A stretch of DNA of 64,000 bases, from contig CP095846.1 in assembly GCA_023100825.1 (NCBI GenBank), forward strand, positions 2,914,001 through 2,978,000, in the 5' to 3' direction. Below the pieces are notes generated by a model. The model was given only the letters and a program-made list of their open reading frames with translations. It was not told the DNA's origin and made no database searches. Source of the stretch: Nocardioidaceae bacterium SCSIO 66511 (GTDB lineage: Bacteria > Actinomycetota > Actinomycetes > Propionibacteriales > Nocardioidaceae). The translations under genes were made by a program, and so were the position numbers. Positions 7,880 through 16,854 of the stretch are shown here, piece after piece; within the stretch, counting starts at the first letter, position 1; every line of letters starts with the position of its first letter.

Positions 7880-8410
7880 ATGGTTGTACGAATGGACCTC
7901 GACCGGCTGAACTCGACACCGGCCGACGATCTGCGCCCGGTGCTACACGCTGTCTGCTCAACGACGCACTGGGTCGACGCGATGATCGACGGGCGGCCGT
8001 ACGCGACGGCCGATGACGCCTACGAGCGCTCCGACGAAGCCGTTGCGGCGCTCGACGATGAGGCACTGGAGGCGGCGCTCGCCGGGCATCCGCGCATCGG
8101 TGACCGGCCTGCGGGCAAGCACGCCGCGTGGTCGACCAGCGAACAGGCGACCATGTCGGATGCCGCCGAAGACATCGCAGCGCAGATCCGCGACGGCAAC
8201 CTCGCGTACGAGCAGCGGTTCGGCCACGTGTACCTGGTCTGCGCGAGCGGCCGGAGGCCGGAGGAGCTGCTGGCGATCCTGCGTAGTCGGCTCGACAACG
8301 AACCCGCCGACGAGCACGCAGTCGTTCTGAGTGAGCTGGCGGCGATCAACCGGCTGCGGCTGACCCGGCTGGTCGAGCCGACGGATGAGGCGGACGTCCC
8401 CGGCCGGTGA
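7880..8410 (+). CDS. uraD: OHCU decarboxylase
   Basis: A 176-residue 2-oxo-4-hydroxy-4-carboxy-5-ureidoimidazoline decarboxylase, which makes (S)-allantoin from the UraH product. Family landmarks are CSTTHWVDAMIDGRPY, the substrate-site AGHPRIGDRPAGKHAAWSTS (His and the PRIG loop), EQATMSDA, and YEQRFGHVYLVCASGRRPEE. The ATG at 7880 is chosen over that at 7892 because GGAG lies ten bases upstream of it. It is divergent from the HpcH-like gene (18-bp gap) and ends four bases from the convergent pucR stop. It completes the urate-to-allantoin steps with uox and uraH. Confidence 0.95.
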   Translation: MVVRMDLDRLNSTPADDLRPVLHAVCSTTHWVDAMIDGRPYATADDAYERSDEAVAALDDEALEAALAGHPRIGDRPAGKHAAWSTSEQATMSDAAEDIAAQIRDGNLAYEQRFGHVYLVCASGRRPEELLAILRSRLDNEPADEHAVVLSELAAINRLRLTRLVEPTDEADVPGR

Positions 8411-8414
8411 ACCG

Positions 8415-9947
8415 TCACCTGCGCGATCGCAGCGCCAGGAAGACGTCGACCCGATCGGGCAGCCGGGACAGGTCGCGGCCCGTGAGCGCCTCGACCCGAG
8501 CGATCCGGTAGCGCACCGTGTTGACGTGCAGGTGGAGTCGCTGCGCCGTACGGTTCCACGAACCCGAGCTGTCCAGGAACGTGTTCAGGGTCGTGAGGAG
8601 CTCGCCGTCGTGCGCCTCGTCGTACGCGAGCACAGGCCCGAGCACCCGGTGAGCGAAGAGCCGACGCACCTCGTCCGGCACCGTCGCCAGCAGCAGTACG
8701 TGGGAGTCGACCTCGCGGCCCGCGACGACGCTCACCCGATCGTCGCCGACGGCGGCGAGGCGGTACGCGTGTAAAGCCTCCTCGAGCATCCCGGAGAGGC
8801 CCGCGATCGCCGTCTCCTCGCTGATCCCGACTGCGAGCCTGCGGCCGGCAAGCCCCGGCGCAAGTCGGGCCAGCGCCGCCGCGATCGGCCGCTCGCTGCC
8901 CGTCCGGGCCGCCGGTACGACGACGACGGTCTCCTCTTCGGGAGTCTGCGCGACGATCGCGCCCTCCAGCGTGCCGAGCACGTCTTCGGCGAGCAACCGC
9001 GACTCCGCCGGATCGCCGGTCGCGCCGAGGCCGAGCACCACCACGACGTACGCAGCGGCCCGCAGGTCGAGCCCGGCTTGTTCGAGCCGTACGCCGACCT
9101 CGGGCTGGTTCGTCATACCGGCGGCGATCATCCGGATCGCGTCGTCGGCGAGTGGGCGGGCAGCCGTGCGCCGCTCGTCGATCCGCGTCCGCTCGACCTG
9201 CACGATCGTGGCCAGCTCGTCCAGTGCGTCGTCGACGAGATCGCGGTCGGCATCGGCAGTGACCTGCGCGACTAGCATCCACGAGGTGAGTCGCGAGCCG
9301 CGGGCACGTACGACGGGTTGCACGACGTACGCCGAATCGATCTCGACCGGTAGCCGGTCGGCGGCGAGGTATCCGGCCACGAGACCGTCGACGACCGATG
9401 CGGGCAAGGCGTCAGCGCCGGCGACCGGAGCACCGCCGGCCGTCAGCACTCGCAACTGCGCATGTAGCTCGGCACCGACCCGAGCGAGCAGATCGTCGAG
9501 GCTCGCGCCGCGGGCAAGCGCGGAGAGGAGATCGCGATTCCGGCCGAGCCGTGCCTCCAGCCGGGCACCTCGCTCGGCGGCGGCCGCCCCGATCACGTAC
9601 TCGGTGAGCGAGCTGAACGAAACCTCCTCGGGTACGGCGAGCAGGGCGATGCCGTGGCGCCGGCAGGCATCGACGACGTCGGCGGGCACCTCGCCGAACT
9701 GCGCCGTGCCCGCCGCGATCGCGAGAGCGCCCGCCTCCGCGAGATGTGCGACGAACACCTCGCTGTCCGCCGGGCTCCGGCGCCAGACCAGGCCGGTGAT
9801 CACCAGCTCGCCGCCGAACAGGTACCGGCGTGGATCCAGTAGGTCCGATGAGTACGTCCAGCGCACCGGTCGGTCCAGCGCCTCGTCGTCGGAAACGACC
9901 AGCCGCAGCGCCAGCTCGGGTACCTCCAGCAGATCGCGTAGCCGCAT
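8415..9947 (-). CDS. pucR: PucR-family transcriptional regulator of purine catabolism
   Basis: A 510-residue regulator. The N-terminal PucR domain (about residues 1-125) begins MRLRDLLEVPELALRLVVSD and includes TYSSDLLDPRRYLFGGELVI; a central GGDEF-like region follows, and a C-terminal HTH_30 (PucR C) domain, LNTFLDSSGSWNRTAQRLHL then HVNTVRYRIARVEALTGRDL, occupies about 445-500. It lies between the degradative genes and the divergent xanthine dehydrogenase operon, 106 bp from the latter's start, the usual place for the activator of this pathway. I saw no convincing palindromic box in that gap. Confidence 0.93.
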   Translation of the reverse strand: MRLRDLLEVPELALRLVVSDDEALDRPVRWTYSSDLLDPRRYLFGGELVITGLVWRRSPADSEVFVAHLAEAGALAIAAGTAQFGEVPADVVDACRRHGIALLAVPEEVSFSSLTEYVIGAAAAERGARLEARLGRNRDLLSALARGASLDDLLARVGAELHAQLRVLTAGGAPVAGADALPASVVDGLVAGYLAADRLPVEIDSAYVVQPVVRARGSRLTSWMLVAQVTADADRDLVDDALDELATIVQVERTRIDERRTAARPLADDAIRMIAAGMTNQPEVGVRLEQAGLDLRAAAYVVVVLGLGATGDPAESRLLAEDVLGTLEGAIVAQTPEEETVVVVPAARTGSERPIAAALARLAPGLAGRRLAVGISEETAIAGLSGMLEEALHAYRLAAVGDDRVSVVAGREVDSHVLLLATVPDEVRRLFAHRVLGPVLAYDEAHDGELLTTLNTFLDSSGSWNRTAQRLHLHVNTVRYRIARVEALTGRDLSRLPDRVDVFLALRSRR

Positions 9948-10053
9948 TGGAGAAACCTACAACCGCCGACGCCGGAGCGCCCGTCGTTTCGTACGTGTGA
10001 CCCTGTCCCGGCGTGGTCAGCCGACGGTGTACTGGTCCGACCGAGGAGGTGGC

Positions 10054-10923
10054 ATGGATTTCACCTGCCCACGAACGTGGGCCGAAGCCCTCGAAGCGAA
10101 GGCGGCAGACCCCGAAGCCGTTCCGCTCTGTGGGGGCACCGACGTCATGGTCGAGATCAACTTCGACCACCGGCGGCCGCCTGCCCTTCTCGATCTGACG
10201 AGGGTCGCCGAGCTGCAGGGTTGGAGCGACCGCGACGGTCGTGTCGTACTCGGTGCCGGAGTCACGTACGCGCGGATCATCGACGAGGCCGGAAAACGGC
10301 TACCGGGCCTCGCGATGGCCGCGCGTACGGTCGGCTCGCCGCAGATCCGCAATCGCGGCACCGTCGGCGGCAACCTCGGCGCCGCATCCCCCGCCGGAGA
10401 CTCCCACCCACCGCTGCTCGCCACCGACACCGTCGTCATCGTCGAGTCGATACGCGGCGAGCGCCGGATCGGCATTGCCGACTTCTACACGGGCGTCAAG
10501 CGCAACGCCTTGCAGCCGGACGAGCTCATCCGCGAGATCGAGATCGCCGTGCCATCGGGCCCGCAGCAGTTCTGCAAGATCGGTCCACGCAACGCGATGG
10601 TCATCGCGGTCGCGGCCTTCGGTCTCGCGCTCCACCCCGACTCTCAACGCGTCGGCACCGGGGTCGGATCAGCGGCGCCGACTCCGCGGCGGGCGAGCGA
10701 GGCCGAACGCTTCCTCGCCGACGAACTCGCCGAGCGCCGCCTCTGGGAATCCCGCGGCGAGCTGCCCGCATCCGTCGTCGACGAGTTCGGGCGCCGGGTC
10801 CAGCAGGTTGCCGACCCGATCGACGACGTACGCGGCACCGCCGACTACCGGCGTCATGCGGTCTCCGTCATGGCCCGCCGCGCGCTCACCTGGGCGTGGA
10901 CCGACTACCGGAAGGCCGCCTGA
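10054..10923 (+). CDS. xanthine dehydrogenase FAD-binding subunit
   Basis: A 289-residue medium (FAD) subunit of a three-subunit molybdenum hydroxylase. The FAD-binding pattern is clear: VPLCGGTDVMVEINFDHRRP near the N-terminus and RTVGSPQIRNRGTVGGNLGA about residues 91-110, followed by the CO-dehydrogenase flavoprotein C-terminal domain. ATG follows a strong GAGGAGG (10043-10049). The gene overlaps the next by TGATG. In the complex it passes electrons from the 2Fe-2S subunit to NAD+. It opens the xanthine dehydrogenase operon divergent from pucR. Confidence 0.94.
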   Translation: MDFTCPRTWAEALEAKAADPEAVPLCGGTDVMVEINFDHRRPPALLDLTRVAELQGWSDRDGRVVLGAGVTYARIIDEAGKRLPGLAMAARTVGSPQIRNRGTVGGNLGAASPAGDSHPPLLATDTVVIVESIRGERRIGIADFYTGVKRNALQPDELIREIEIAVPSGPQQFCKIGPRNAMVIAVAAFGLALHPDSQRVGTGVGSAAPTPRRASEAERFLADELAERRLWESRGELPASVVDEFGRRVQQVADPIDDVRGTADYRRHAVSVMARRALTWAWTDYRKAA

Positions 10924-11396
10924 TGCGCGTCACCACGAACGTCAACGGAGCGCCGGTCGAGATCGACGACGTCTGGGAAGGCGAGAGCCTGATGTACGCG
11001 CTGCGCGAGCGCGCCGGCCTACCCGGCTCGAAGAACGCCTGTGAGCAAGGCGAATGCGGCTCATGCACCGTCTACCTCGACGACGTACCCGTATGCTCCT
11101 GCCTGGTCGCAGCCGGTCAGGCTGAGGGGCGCGACGTACGTACGGTCGAGGGCCTCGCCGATGGCACAGACCTCAACGGCGTCCAGCAGGCATTCCTCGA
11201 TGCGGGCGCAGTGCAGTGCGGATTCTGTACGCCCGGCCTACTCGTCGCGGCACACGATCTGATCGCTCGGGTGCCCGACCCGAGCGACCCGGAGATCCGC
11301 GAGGCGCTCGCCGGCAACCTCTGCCGGTGCACCGGGTACGAGAAGATCCTGCAGGCCGTACATCTCGCGGCAGACCGCTCAGGAGCCGCACAATGA
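10923..11396 (+). CDS. xanthine dehydrogenase 2Fe-2S subunit
   Basis: A 157-residue small subunit with two 2Fe-2S clusters. The N-terminal plant-ferredoxin cluster is CEQGECGSCTVYLDDVPVCSC (about residues 41-60). The second, all-alpha cluster uses AVQCGFCTPGLLVAA and AGNLCRCTGYEKIL. It relays electrons between molybdopterin and FAD. The ATG overlaps the previous stop (TGATG) and the gene's own stop overlaps the deaminase start (ATGA), indicating stoichiometric, coupled translation. Confidence 0.96.
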   Translation: MRVTTNVNGAPVEIDDVWEGESLMYALRERAGLPGSKNACEQGECGSCTVYLDDVPVCSCLVAAGQAEGRDVRTVEGLADGTDLNGVQQAFLDAGAVQCGFCTPGLLVAAHDLIARVPDPSDPEIREALAGNLCRCTGYEKILQAVHLAADRSGAAQ

Positions 11397-12760
11397 TCGT
11401 GATCGAGGGCGCGTACGTCGCAACGGTCGATGCGGATCGCACGGAGCACACCGTCGGCCATGTCGTCATCGACGGCAACCGGATCACCGCAGTCGGCCCC
11501 GGTCCCGCGCCCGCCGACGTACGAGAGCAGGCGGAGCGCGAGGGAAGGCTCGTCGACGGAACCGGCTGCCTCGTCACACCCGGCCTCGTGAACACCCACC
11601 ATCACCTCTACCAATGGGTCACGCGCGGGCACGCGGTCGACGACCCGTTGTTCGGCTGGCTGACCGAGTTGTACCCGGTATGGGCGGGCATCGACGAACG
11701 CGCAGTCAACGTCGCCGCGTCGGCGGGTCTCGCCTGGCTCGCGCGTACCGGCTGCACGACGAGCACCGACCACCACTACGTCTTCCCCGACGAGGGCGGC
11801 GACGTGTTCGCCGCGGAGGTCGATGCCGCGCGCAATGTCGGACTGCGGTTCCATCCCACCCGCGGTTCGATGGACCTCGGCGCGAGCCGCGGCGGCCTGC
11901 CGCCCGACAACGTGGTCGAGAGCCCGGACGCGATCCTGCAAGCCACGCAGGCAGCGATCGACCGCTGGCACGACCCGGCACCGGACTCGATGTTGCGCGT
12001 CGCGGTCGCCCCGTGCTCTCCGTTCTCGGTGACCGCGGTGCTGATGAAGGAGTCGGCGTCCCTCGCCCGCGACAAAGGCGTGCTCATGCACACCCACCTC
12101 GCCGAGACGTCCGACGAGGATGCCTACTGCCGGGAGCGTTTCGGCTGCTCACCGCTCGAGTACGTCGAGGATCTCGGCTGGTCGGGCGACGACGTCTGGT
12201 ACGCACACGGCATCTGGTTCGACGACGACGAGATCGAGCGCATCGGACGTACGCGTACCGGCGTTGCTCATTGCCCGTCGTCCAACGCAAGACTCGGGGC
12301 CGGAATCGCGCGCGCACGCGACCTTCGCGATGCGGGCGCCCGGGTCGGGCTCGGGGTCGACGGTGCGGCAAGCAACGAGGCGTGCAGCCTCGTCGAGGAG
12401 CTGCGGCACGCCGTGCTCTTCGCTCGCGAACGCGGAGGGCCGCAAGCACTCGCCGTGCGCGACGCGCTCGAGATGGCGACCTTCGGGGGGGCCGCCATTC
12501 TCCGCCGCACCGACGACCTCGGCTCGATCGAGCCCGGCAAGCTGGCCGACCTCGCCATGTGGCGTCTCGACACGATCGCGCACGCAGACATCGACGACCC
12601 GGTCGCAGCGCTCGTGCTCGGCTCCGCGCCGCCGGTCGAGCTCTTGGTCGTCGACGGGCAGATCGTGGTCGAGCAGAATCGCACCGTCACGGTCGACGAA
12701 GACGCCCTCGCCCGCGACGCCGAATCCGTCCATCACGAGCTCCTACGGAAGACGCCATGA
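11393..12760 (+). CDS. 8-oxoguanine deaminase (amidohydrolase)
   Basis: A 455-residue amidohydrolase of the guanine/8-oxoguanine deaminase and hydroxyatrazine-hydrolase type. Metal ligands are seen in TPGLVNTHHHLYQWVTRG, LMHTHLAETSDED, YAHGIWFDDDEIE, and GLGVDGAASNE (Asp). The sequence GCTTSTDHHYVFP is typical of 8-oxoguanine deaminases. It converts 8-oxoguanine to urate directly, so it feeds the same pathway as xanthine dehydrogenase. Both ends overlap neighbours by ATGA, inside the xdh operon. Guanine as substrate cannot be excluded. Confidence 0.88.
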   Translation: MIVIEGAYVATVDADRTEHTVGHVVIDGNRITAVGPGPAPADVREQAEREGRLVDGTGCLVTPGLVNTHHHLYQWVTRGHAVDDPLFGWLTELYPVWAGIDERAVNVAASAGLAWLARTGCTTSTDHHYVFPDEGGDVFAAEVDAARNVGLRFHPTRGSMDLGASRGGLPPDNVVESPDAILQATQAAIDRWHDPAPDSMLRVAVAPCSPFSVTAVLMKESASLARDKGVLMHTHLAETSDEDAYCRERFGCSPLEYVEDLGWSGDDVWYAHGIWFDDDEIERIGRTRTGVAHCPSSNARLGAGIARARDLRDAGARVGLGVDGAASNEACSLVEELRHAVLFARERGGPQALAVRDALEMATFGGAAILRRTDDLGSIEPGKLADLAMWRLDTIAHADIDDPVAALVLGSAPPVELLVVDGQIVVEQNRTVTVDEDALARDAESVHHELLRKTP

Positions 12761-15045
12761 CGTCGACACCGACCGCCGCTCCTCCCCGTACGCGTGGAGG
12801 TGTCGGCGACAGCGCCGCCCGCCCGGACGGCACTCTCAAGGTCACCGGCGAGTTCGCGTACGGCTCCGATCTGTGGATGGACGGCATGCTGTGGGGCGTC
12901 ACGCTGCGCAGCCCGCACCCGTACGCGCGCATCGCCTCGGTCGACATCGGCCCGGCACTCGCAATGACCGGCGTGTACGCCGTGCTGACGCACGACGACG
13001 TGCCCGGCCACAATCGGGTCGGCCTCGAGTTCGACGACCAGCCGGTACTGGCCGAAGACGTCGTGCGCTACCAGGGTGAGGCCGTGGCACTCGTCGCCGC
13101 AGACCATCCCGAGACTGCGCGACGAGCGGCCGACGCGATCGTCGTTTCGTACGACGTGCTCGACCCGATCACCGATGCCGAGGCGGCTTTGTCGCCCGAC
13201 TCACCGCGACTGCACCCAGACGGCAATGTAGTAAGGCATCTGAAGCTGCGCACCGGCGAACCCGAGCCGACCGCGCCCGTCGTGGTGAACCTCGACTTCG
13301 AGGTCGGCATGCAGGACCAAGCGTTTCTCGGGCCCGAATCGGGGTTGGCGATCCCCGCCGAAGACGGTGGGGTGGACCTGTTCGTCGCGACGCAATGGCT
13401 GCACGTCGACCAACGCCAGGTGTGTGGTGCACTCGGACTGCCCCCTGAGAAGGTTCGGCTGAGCCTTGCCGGGGTCGGCGGTGCGTTCGGCGGCCGCGAG
13501 GACCTCTCGATGCACGTGCACGCCTGCCTGCTCGCGATGCACACGGGAAAGCCCGTGAAGATGGTCTACAACCGCGAAGAGTCCTTCTTCGGCCACGTTC
13601 ACCGTCATCCGGCGAGGCTCTCGTACGAGTTCGGCGCCGACGACACAGGGCGATTGGTCTACGGTCGCGCACGGATCGTGCTCGACGGCGGAGCGTACGC
13701 CTCGTCGACGACTGCGGTGGTCGGCAACGCCGGCACGCTCGGGCTCGGCCCGTACCGCTTTCCGAGCGTGCACGTCGATGCGTACGGCGTCTTCACGAAC
13801 AACCCGCCCTGCGGCGCGATGCGCGGATTCGGCTGTGTGCAAGCCGCGTACGCCCATGAGGCACTGATGGATGAGCTCGCCGCACGTGTGGGGCTGTCGC
13901 CGATCGAGGTACGCGCACTCAACGGCATGCGCGAAGGCGACCGCAACATCACCGGCCAGCTGGTCGACTCCGCGGCGCCGTGCGAGGAGCTCGTCTCACG
14001 TGTCGCGGCGATGCCGTTGCCGCCTGCACTCGAAGACGATCCCGACCTGCTGTCACTGCCCGGCGGCGTCGCGAACACCACGCACGGCGAGGGTGTCGTA
14101 CGCGGCGTGGGCTACGCGCTGACGTACAAGAACGTCGGCTACTCCGAGGGCTTCGACGACTACTCGACGGCGCGCATCCGGCTCGAAGGAGTCGCGGGCG
14201 AGCCCGTGGCCACGGTGCACACAGCCGCCGCCGAGGTCGGGCAGGGGCTCGTCACCGTCCAGCAGCAGATCTGCCGCACCGAACTCGGCGTCGAGCGCGT
14301 CGTCGTACACGCACAGGACACCGCCGTCGGCTCAGCGGGATCAACGTCCGCATCGCGCCAGACCTACGTCACCGGAGGCGCGGTGAAGGCTGCCTGCGAG
14401 GCGGTCCGCACCCGGGTCTTGGCGCGTGCCGAGGCATTGACCGGGGCCGCGGCCGACACTCTGCGGCTCGAGGGCGGCAAGGTTGTCGGTGACTCTGTGG
14501 TTGCCGATCTCGTAGACCTGCTTGACGATCCGGTCGAAGACACTGTCGAGTGGCGGCATCGCCCTACGTACCCGATCGATCCGGAGACCGGGCAGGGCGA
14601 TGCGCATGTGCAATATGCGTTCTCTGCGCATCGTGCCGTGGTCGATGTCGATACCGACCTGGGTCTCGTCAAGGTCATTGCGCTCGACACGGCGCAGGAT
14701 GTCGGCACCGCGGTCAACCCCGATGCCGTGCTCGGCCAGATCCAGGGCGGTGCAACCCAGGGCATGGGCCTCGCCCTGATGGAGGAGATCGTCGTACGCG
14801 ACGGGCAGATCGTGAACCCGTCGTTCACCGACTACCTCATCCCGACCATCCTCGACACACCGCCGATGCGCATCGAGCTGCTGGAGAACCCCGATCCGCA
14901 TGCACCGTACGGCGTCCGCGGCGTCGGCGAGCCGCCGACGATCTCGTCAGGGCCGGCCGTCACGGCAGCGATCCGCGCGGCGACCGGCCTGCCCGTACGC
15001 CGAGTGCCGATCCGGCCCGAACACCTGGCGCTCCCCGGGGCTTGA
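12757..15045 (+). CDS. xanthine dehydrogenase molybdopterin-binding subunit
   Basis: A 762-residue large subunit that binds the Mo-pterin cofactor and oxidises hypoxanthine/xanthine to urate. Typical segments are DGTLKVTGEFAYGSDLWMDG and LRSPHPYARIASVD (the a/b hammerhead), then AGVGGAFGGREDLSMHVHAC (cofactor loop), NPPCGAMRGFGCVQAAYAHE (active-site Arg), EVGQGLVTVQQQI, and APYGVRGVGEPPTISSGPAV containing the catalytic Glu of the GVGE motif. It starts in the stop of the deaminase gene (ATGA) and ends the operon. About 80 bp downstream a repeat element begins. No molybdenum hydroxylase maturation factor (XdhC type) lies in the window. Confidence 0.95.
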   Translation: MTSTPTAAPPRTRGGVGDSAARPDGTLKVTGEFAYGSDLWMDGMLWGVTLRSPHPYARIASVDIGPALAMTGVYAVLTHDDVPGHNRVGLEFDDQPVLAEDVVRYQGEAVALVAADHPETARRAADAIVVSYDVLDPITDAEAALSPDSPRLHPDGNVVRHLKLRTGEPEPTAPVVVNLDFEVGMQDQAFLGPESGLAIPAEDGGVDLFVATQWLHVDQRQVCGALGLPPEKVRLSLAGVGGAFGGREDLSMHVHACLLAMHTGKPVKMVYNREESFFGHVHRHPARLSYEFGADDTGRLVYGRARIVLDGGAYASSTTAVVGNAGTLGLGPYRFPSVHVDAYGVFTNNPPCGAMRGFGCVQAAYAHEALMDELAARVGLSPIEVRALNGMREGDRNITGQLVDSAAPCEELVSRVAAMPLPPALEDDPDLLSLPGGVANTTHGEGVVRGVGYALTYKNVGYSEGFDDYSTARIRLEGVAGEPVATVHTAAAEVGQGLVTVQQQICRTELGVERVVVHAQDTAVGSAGSTSASRQTYVTGGAVKAACEAVRTRVLARAEALTGAAADTLRLEGGKVVGDSVVADLVDLLDDPVEDTVEWRHRPTYPIDPETGQGDAHVQYAFSAHRAVVDVDTDLGLVKVIALDTAQDVGTAVNPDAVLGQIQGGATQGMGLALMEEIVVRDGQIVNPSFTDYLIPTILDTPPMRIELLENPDPHAPYGVRGVGEPPTISSGPAVTAAIRAATGLPVRRVPIRPEHLALPGA

Positions 15046-15126
15046 GGGTTTCACCGGCTTCCCGGCTACTTCAATCGACTACTCGCCGCCGTGGTTCTCG
15101 TTCGCGGTCGGCTCCCCCGCTCCTGC

Positions 15127-15443
15127 GGCTGGGCAAAGACGCGGCGACGCGCGGAGGCGCCACGTCGGTTCGGTCGCTTGGCGGCTTTCCCATCACTTTA
15201 ATATGGGATCGGGGTAACGTTCGGTTTTCGGTGTCACTTCCGTACCGGTAGTCGCTGGCGTACCAACGAGCACGGCAACCTCCCACTTTGCACGGGATCT
15301 CTGCCATGCCAAGTGGAGTTTCACCATGTTTACTTGGTAAACGACCACCCATCAGCCCCGCAAATGCCAGCCGAAACGGGAAAGCCGGCGAGCAACCCCA
15401 GCGAGTAGCTGCGGCTCCCGCGTCGCCGCGTCTTTGCCCAGCC
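15127..15443 (+). repeat. 317-bp inverted-repeat element, copy A
   Basis: The element is bounded by perfect 25-bp inverted repeats at 15127-15151 (core GGCAAAGACGCGGCGACGCG) and 15419-15443. Inside, on the minus strand, lies a core shared with copies B and C: a hairpin with stem near CCGTGCAAAG (one mismatch in this copy), and a second hairpin near TTTACCAAGTAAAC. The minus-strand micro-ORF starting at 15327 (MVKLHLAWQ...) has lost the early stop that copies B and C keep. It lies just after the xanthine dehydrogenase operon. No transposase is encoded, so it is MITE-like or a structured intergenic repeat. Confidence 0.85.
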
Positions 15444-15565
15444 GAGGTAGCCGGGAAAGCCGAAAGCGACCGGAGTCGGGCAGGCGGGTGGTCGCACCGA
15501 AGGAGCGGGAAAGCCGACATCGAAGCGAATCGGGCAGGCGAGTAGTCGCACGGTAGAAGTGGGTA
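15444..15565 (+). repeat. GC-rich repeat units flanking copy A
   Basis: About two units of the GC-rich flank family follow the right inverted repeat; each contains GGGAAAGCCGA, a TCGGGCAGGCG segment and a GTAGTCGCAC or GTGGTCGCAC segment. Another partial unit precedes the left inverted repeat (15060-15126). They are the complement-strand relatives of the 56-bp tandem units at 61644-61887. I see no gene in 15046-15577; open frames here are products of the repeat. Confidence 0.7.
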
Positions 15566-15577
15566 TGGAACCGCAAG

Positions 15578-16123
15578 TCACCACTGACCGAAGCTCTCCC
15601 GGCCACGCGTCTTGTATTGGCGGCCGCGATCGGTACCTGCCCAGGTCCAGTACTTGCGCCTGCCCGGGCCGACGAGCCGGTTACGGGCCCGCTTCCTCGC
15701 CGCGGTCTCGCCGTAGCGGACACCACTGGCCCAGTCCCTGGCGCGGCCGTTGACGATTCGGTACGCGACTGCGATCCAGCCGTTGCGTACCCAGCCCGCC
15801 TTCACGCAGCCGGCCGATCGGCCGTTGTGCAAGCAGCGTCGATGCGCTTGGCGAACGGCCTTCTTCTTGGTCGCCCTGTTGATCGACCACGTCTTCTTGC
15901 CGGTGATCGTGTTGAGCGAGATGGCGGTGAAGCACCGTCGGTGCTGCTTCCAGCACTTCGCGTATCGGGCGGGGTCCGGCCGTACGTCTCGGGTGGTCGG
16001 GCTGGACTGCGTCACGGCCGGTCGCGCCCCCGATGCCGGCGCGCCCGCGAGCAGGCCCGCGGTGAGAACGGCCGCAACGATCGCGGTGAGCAGTGAACGT
16101 GTTGCGGGTCCGAGAGATGACAT
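15578..16123 (-). CDS. secreted protein, DUF4189-like
   Basis: A 181-residue basic protein with a signal peptide: MSSLGPATRSLLTAIVAAVL then TAGLLAGAPASGARP, with likely cleavage after an Ala-X-Ala-like site near residue 32. The mature part has the rhythm of DUF4189 domains: FTAISLNTITGKKTWSINRA, KKKAVRQAHRRCL, AGCVKAGWVRNGWIAVAYR, and YGETAARKRARNRL, that is, an AI...W..N...A...A...C repeat. Four cysteines could pair outside the cell. The ATG at 16123 has GAGGAG upstream and gives a complete signal sequence, unlike longer in-frame starts. Function unknown. Confidence 0.72.
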   Translation of the reverse strand: MSSLGPATRSLLTAIVAAVLTAGLLAGAPASGARPAVTQSSPTTRDVRPDPARYAKCWKQHRRCFTAISLNTITGKKTWSINRATKKKAVRQAHRRCLHNGRSAGCVKAGWVRNGWIAVAYRIVNGRARDWASGVRYGETAARKRARNRLVGPGRRKYWTWAGTDRGRQYKTRGRESFGQW

Positions 16124-16217
16124 GAACTCTCCTCGAGATCGGACTGCGCGAGCCTCGGTCGGGTCGCGTCCGGCCGAATGTATCCCGAGACTGGTCCGCG
16201 TCGTACGTACGACGTGC

Positions 16218-16775
16218 TCAGCCGAAGCGGTAGCCGATTCGTACCCGACCGCCCGTATGCGATCCCGTGACTCGAAACCGCGGCGCTCCCTTCTTCGCAA
16301 CTGAGCCGGCGCTGTTGCTCAGCGAGCCCACCGACATGGTGAGCCGCTCGGTGTCGACCGACGCGCCCTTCGGCACGATGATCCGGATCGACGTCCATGC
16401 CGTGTCGAGCGCGATCTCGATCTCCCTGTGCGCGATGAGCGCTTGCGAGAAGTCGAGACGGGTCGCGCCGAACTTGCCCGTCAGGACCAGCCGACGCGGC
16501 GCCTGCCATCGACCACGACGGACAATTCGTACGCCCGTCTGGCGGATCTCCATCGTGTCGGCATACCCGACCGCGTCGCCGGACTCCTCCAGCGGGAGGT
16601 CCTTGACGAGTCGCTCGATCTCGCCGTAGGTGTGCGCGCTGTACAGCTTCTCCAGCCGATGCTCGAGTTCTTGGATATCGAGGCGCCCGTTGCCCGCGGC
16701 GAGGCGCAGGCGCTCGGCGGCGTGGTCGCGGTCAGCGTCTGTGACGCGCGTACTCCGGTACCGATCGTCGCTCAC
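16218..16775 (-). CDS. DUF1707 domain protein
   Basis: A 185-residue cytoplasmic protein. The N-terminal DUF1707 domain is clear: RVTDADRDHAAERLRLAAGN, then GRLDIQELEHRLEKLYSAHT and YGEIERLVKDLP. The rest, about residues 85-180, resembles the beta-helical LiaF-like C-terminal domain found after DUF1707 (LVLTGKFGATRLDFSQALIA, IRIIVPKGASVD). DUF1707 proteins are widespread in actinobacteria and are thought to act at the envelope or in regulation, but no activity is established. It is upstream of, and co-directional with, the DUF4189-like gene. Confidence 0.88.
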   Translation of the reverse strand: MSDDRYRSTRVTDADRDHAAERLRLAAGNGRLDIQELEHRLEKLYSAHTYGEIERLVKDLPLEESGDAVGYADTMEIRQTGVRIVRRGRWQAPRRLVLTGKFGATRLDFSQALIAHREIEIALDTAWTSIRIIVPKGASVDTERLTMSVGSLSNSAGSVAKKGAPRFRVTGSHTGGRVRIGYRFG

Positions 16776-16854
16776 GATTCGAGGCTACCGGGCGTTCGAC
16801 ACCGAGATCCGCGCGGTAGCGGGGTTCCGTGGAGGGCGAAGCCCCGCTACCGCG

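Noticed and set aside
15071-15520. Open frame of about 149 codons across repeat copy A, with a similar peptide in copies B and C
   Set aside because: The frame follows the repeat, includes the inverted ends and GC units, is broken in the other copies, and an overlapping frame is equally conserved.
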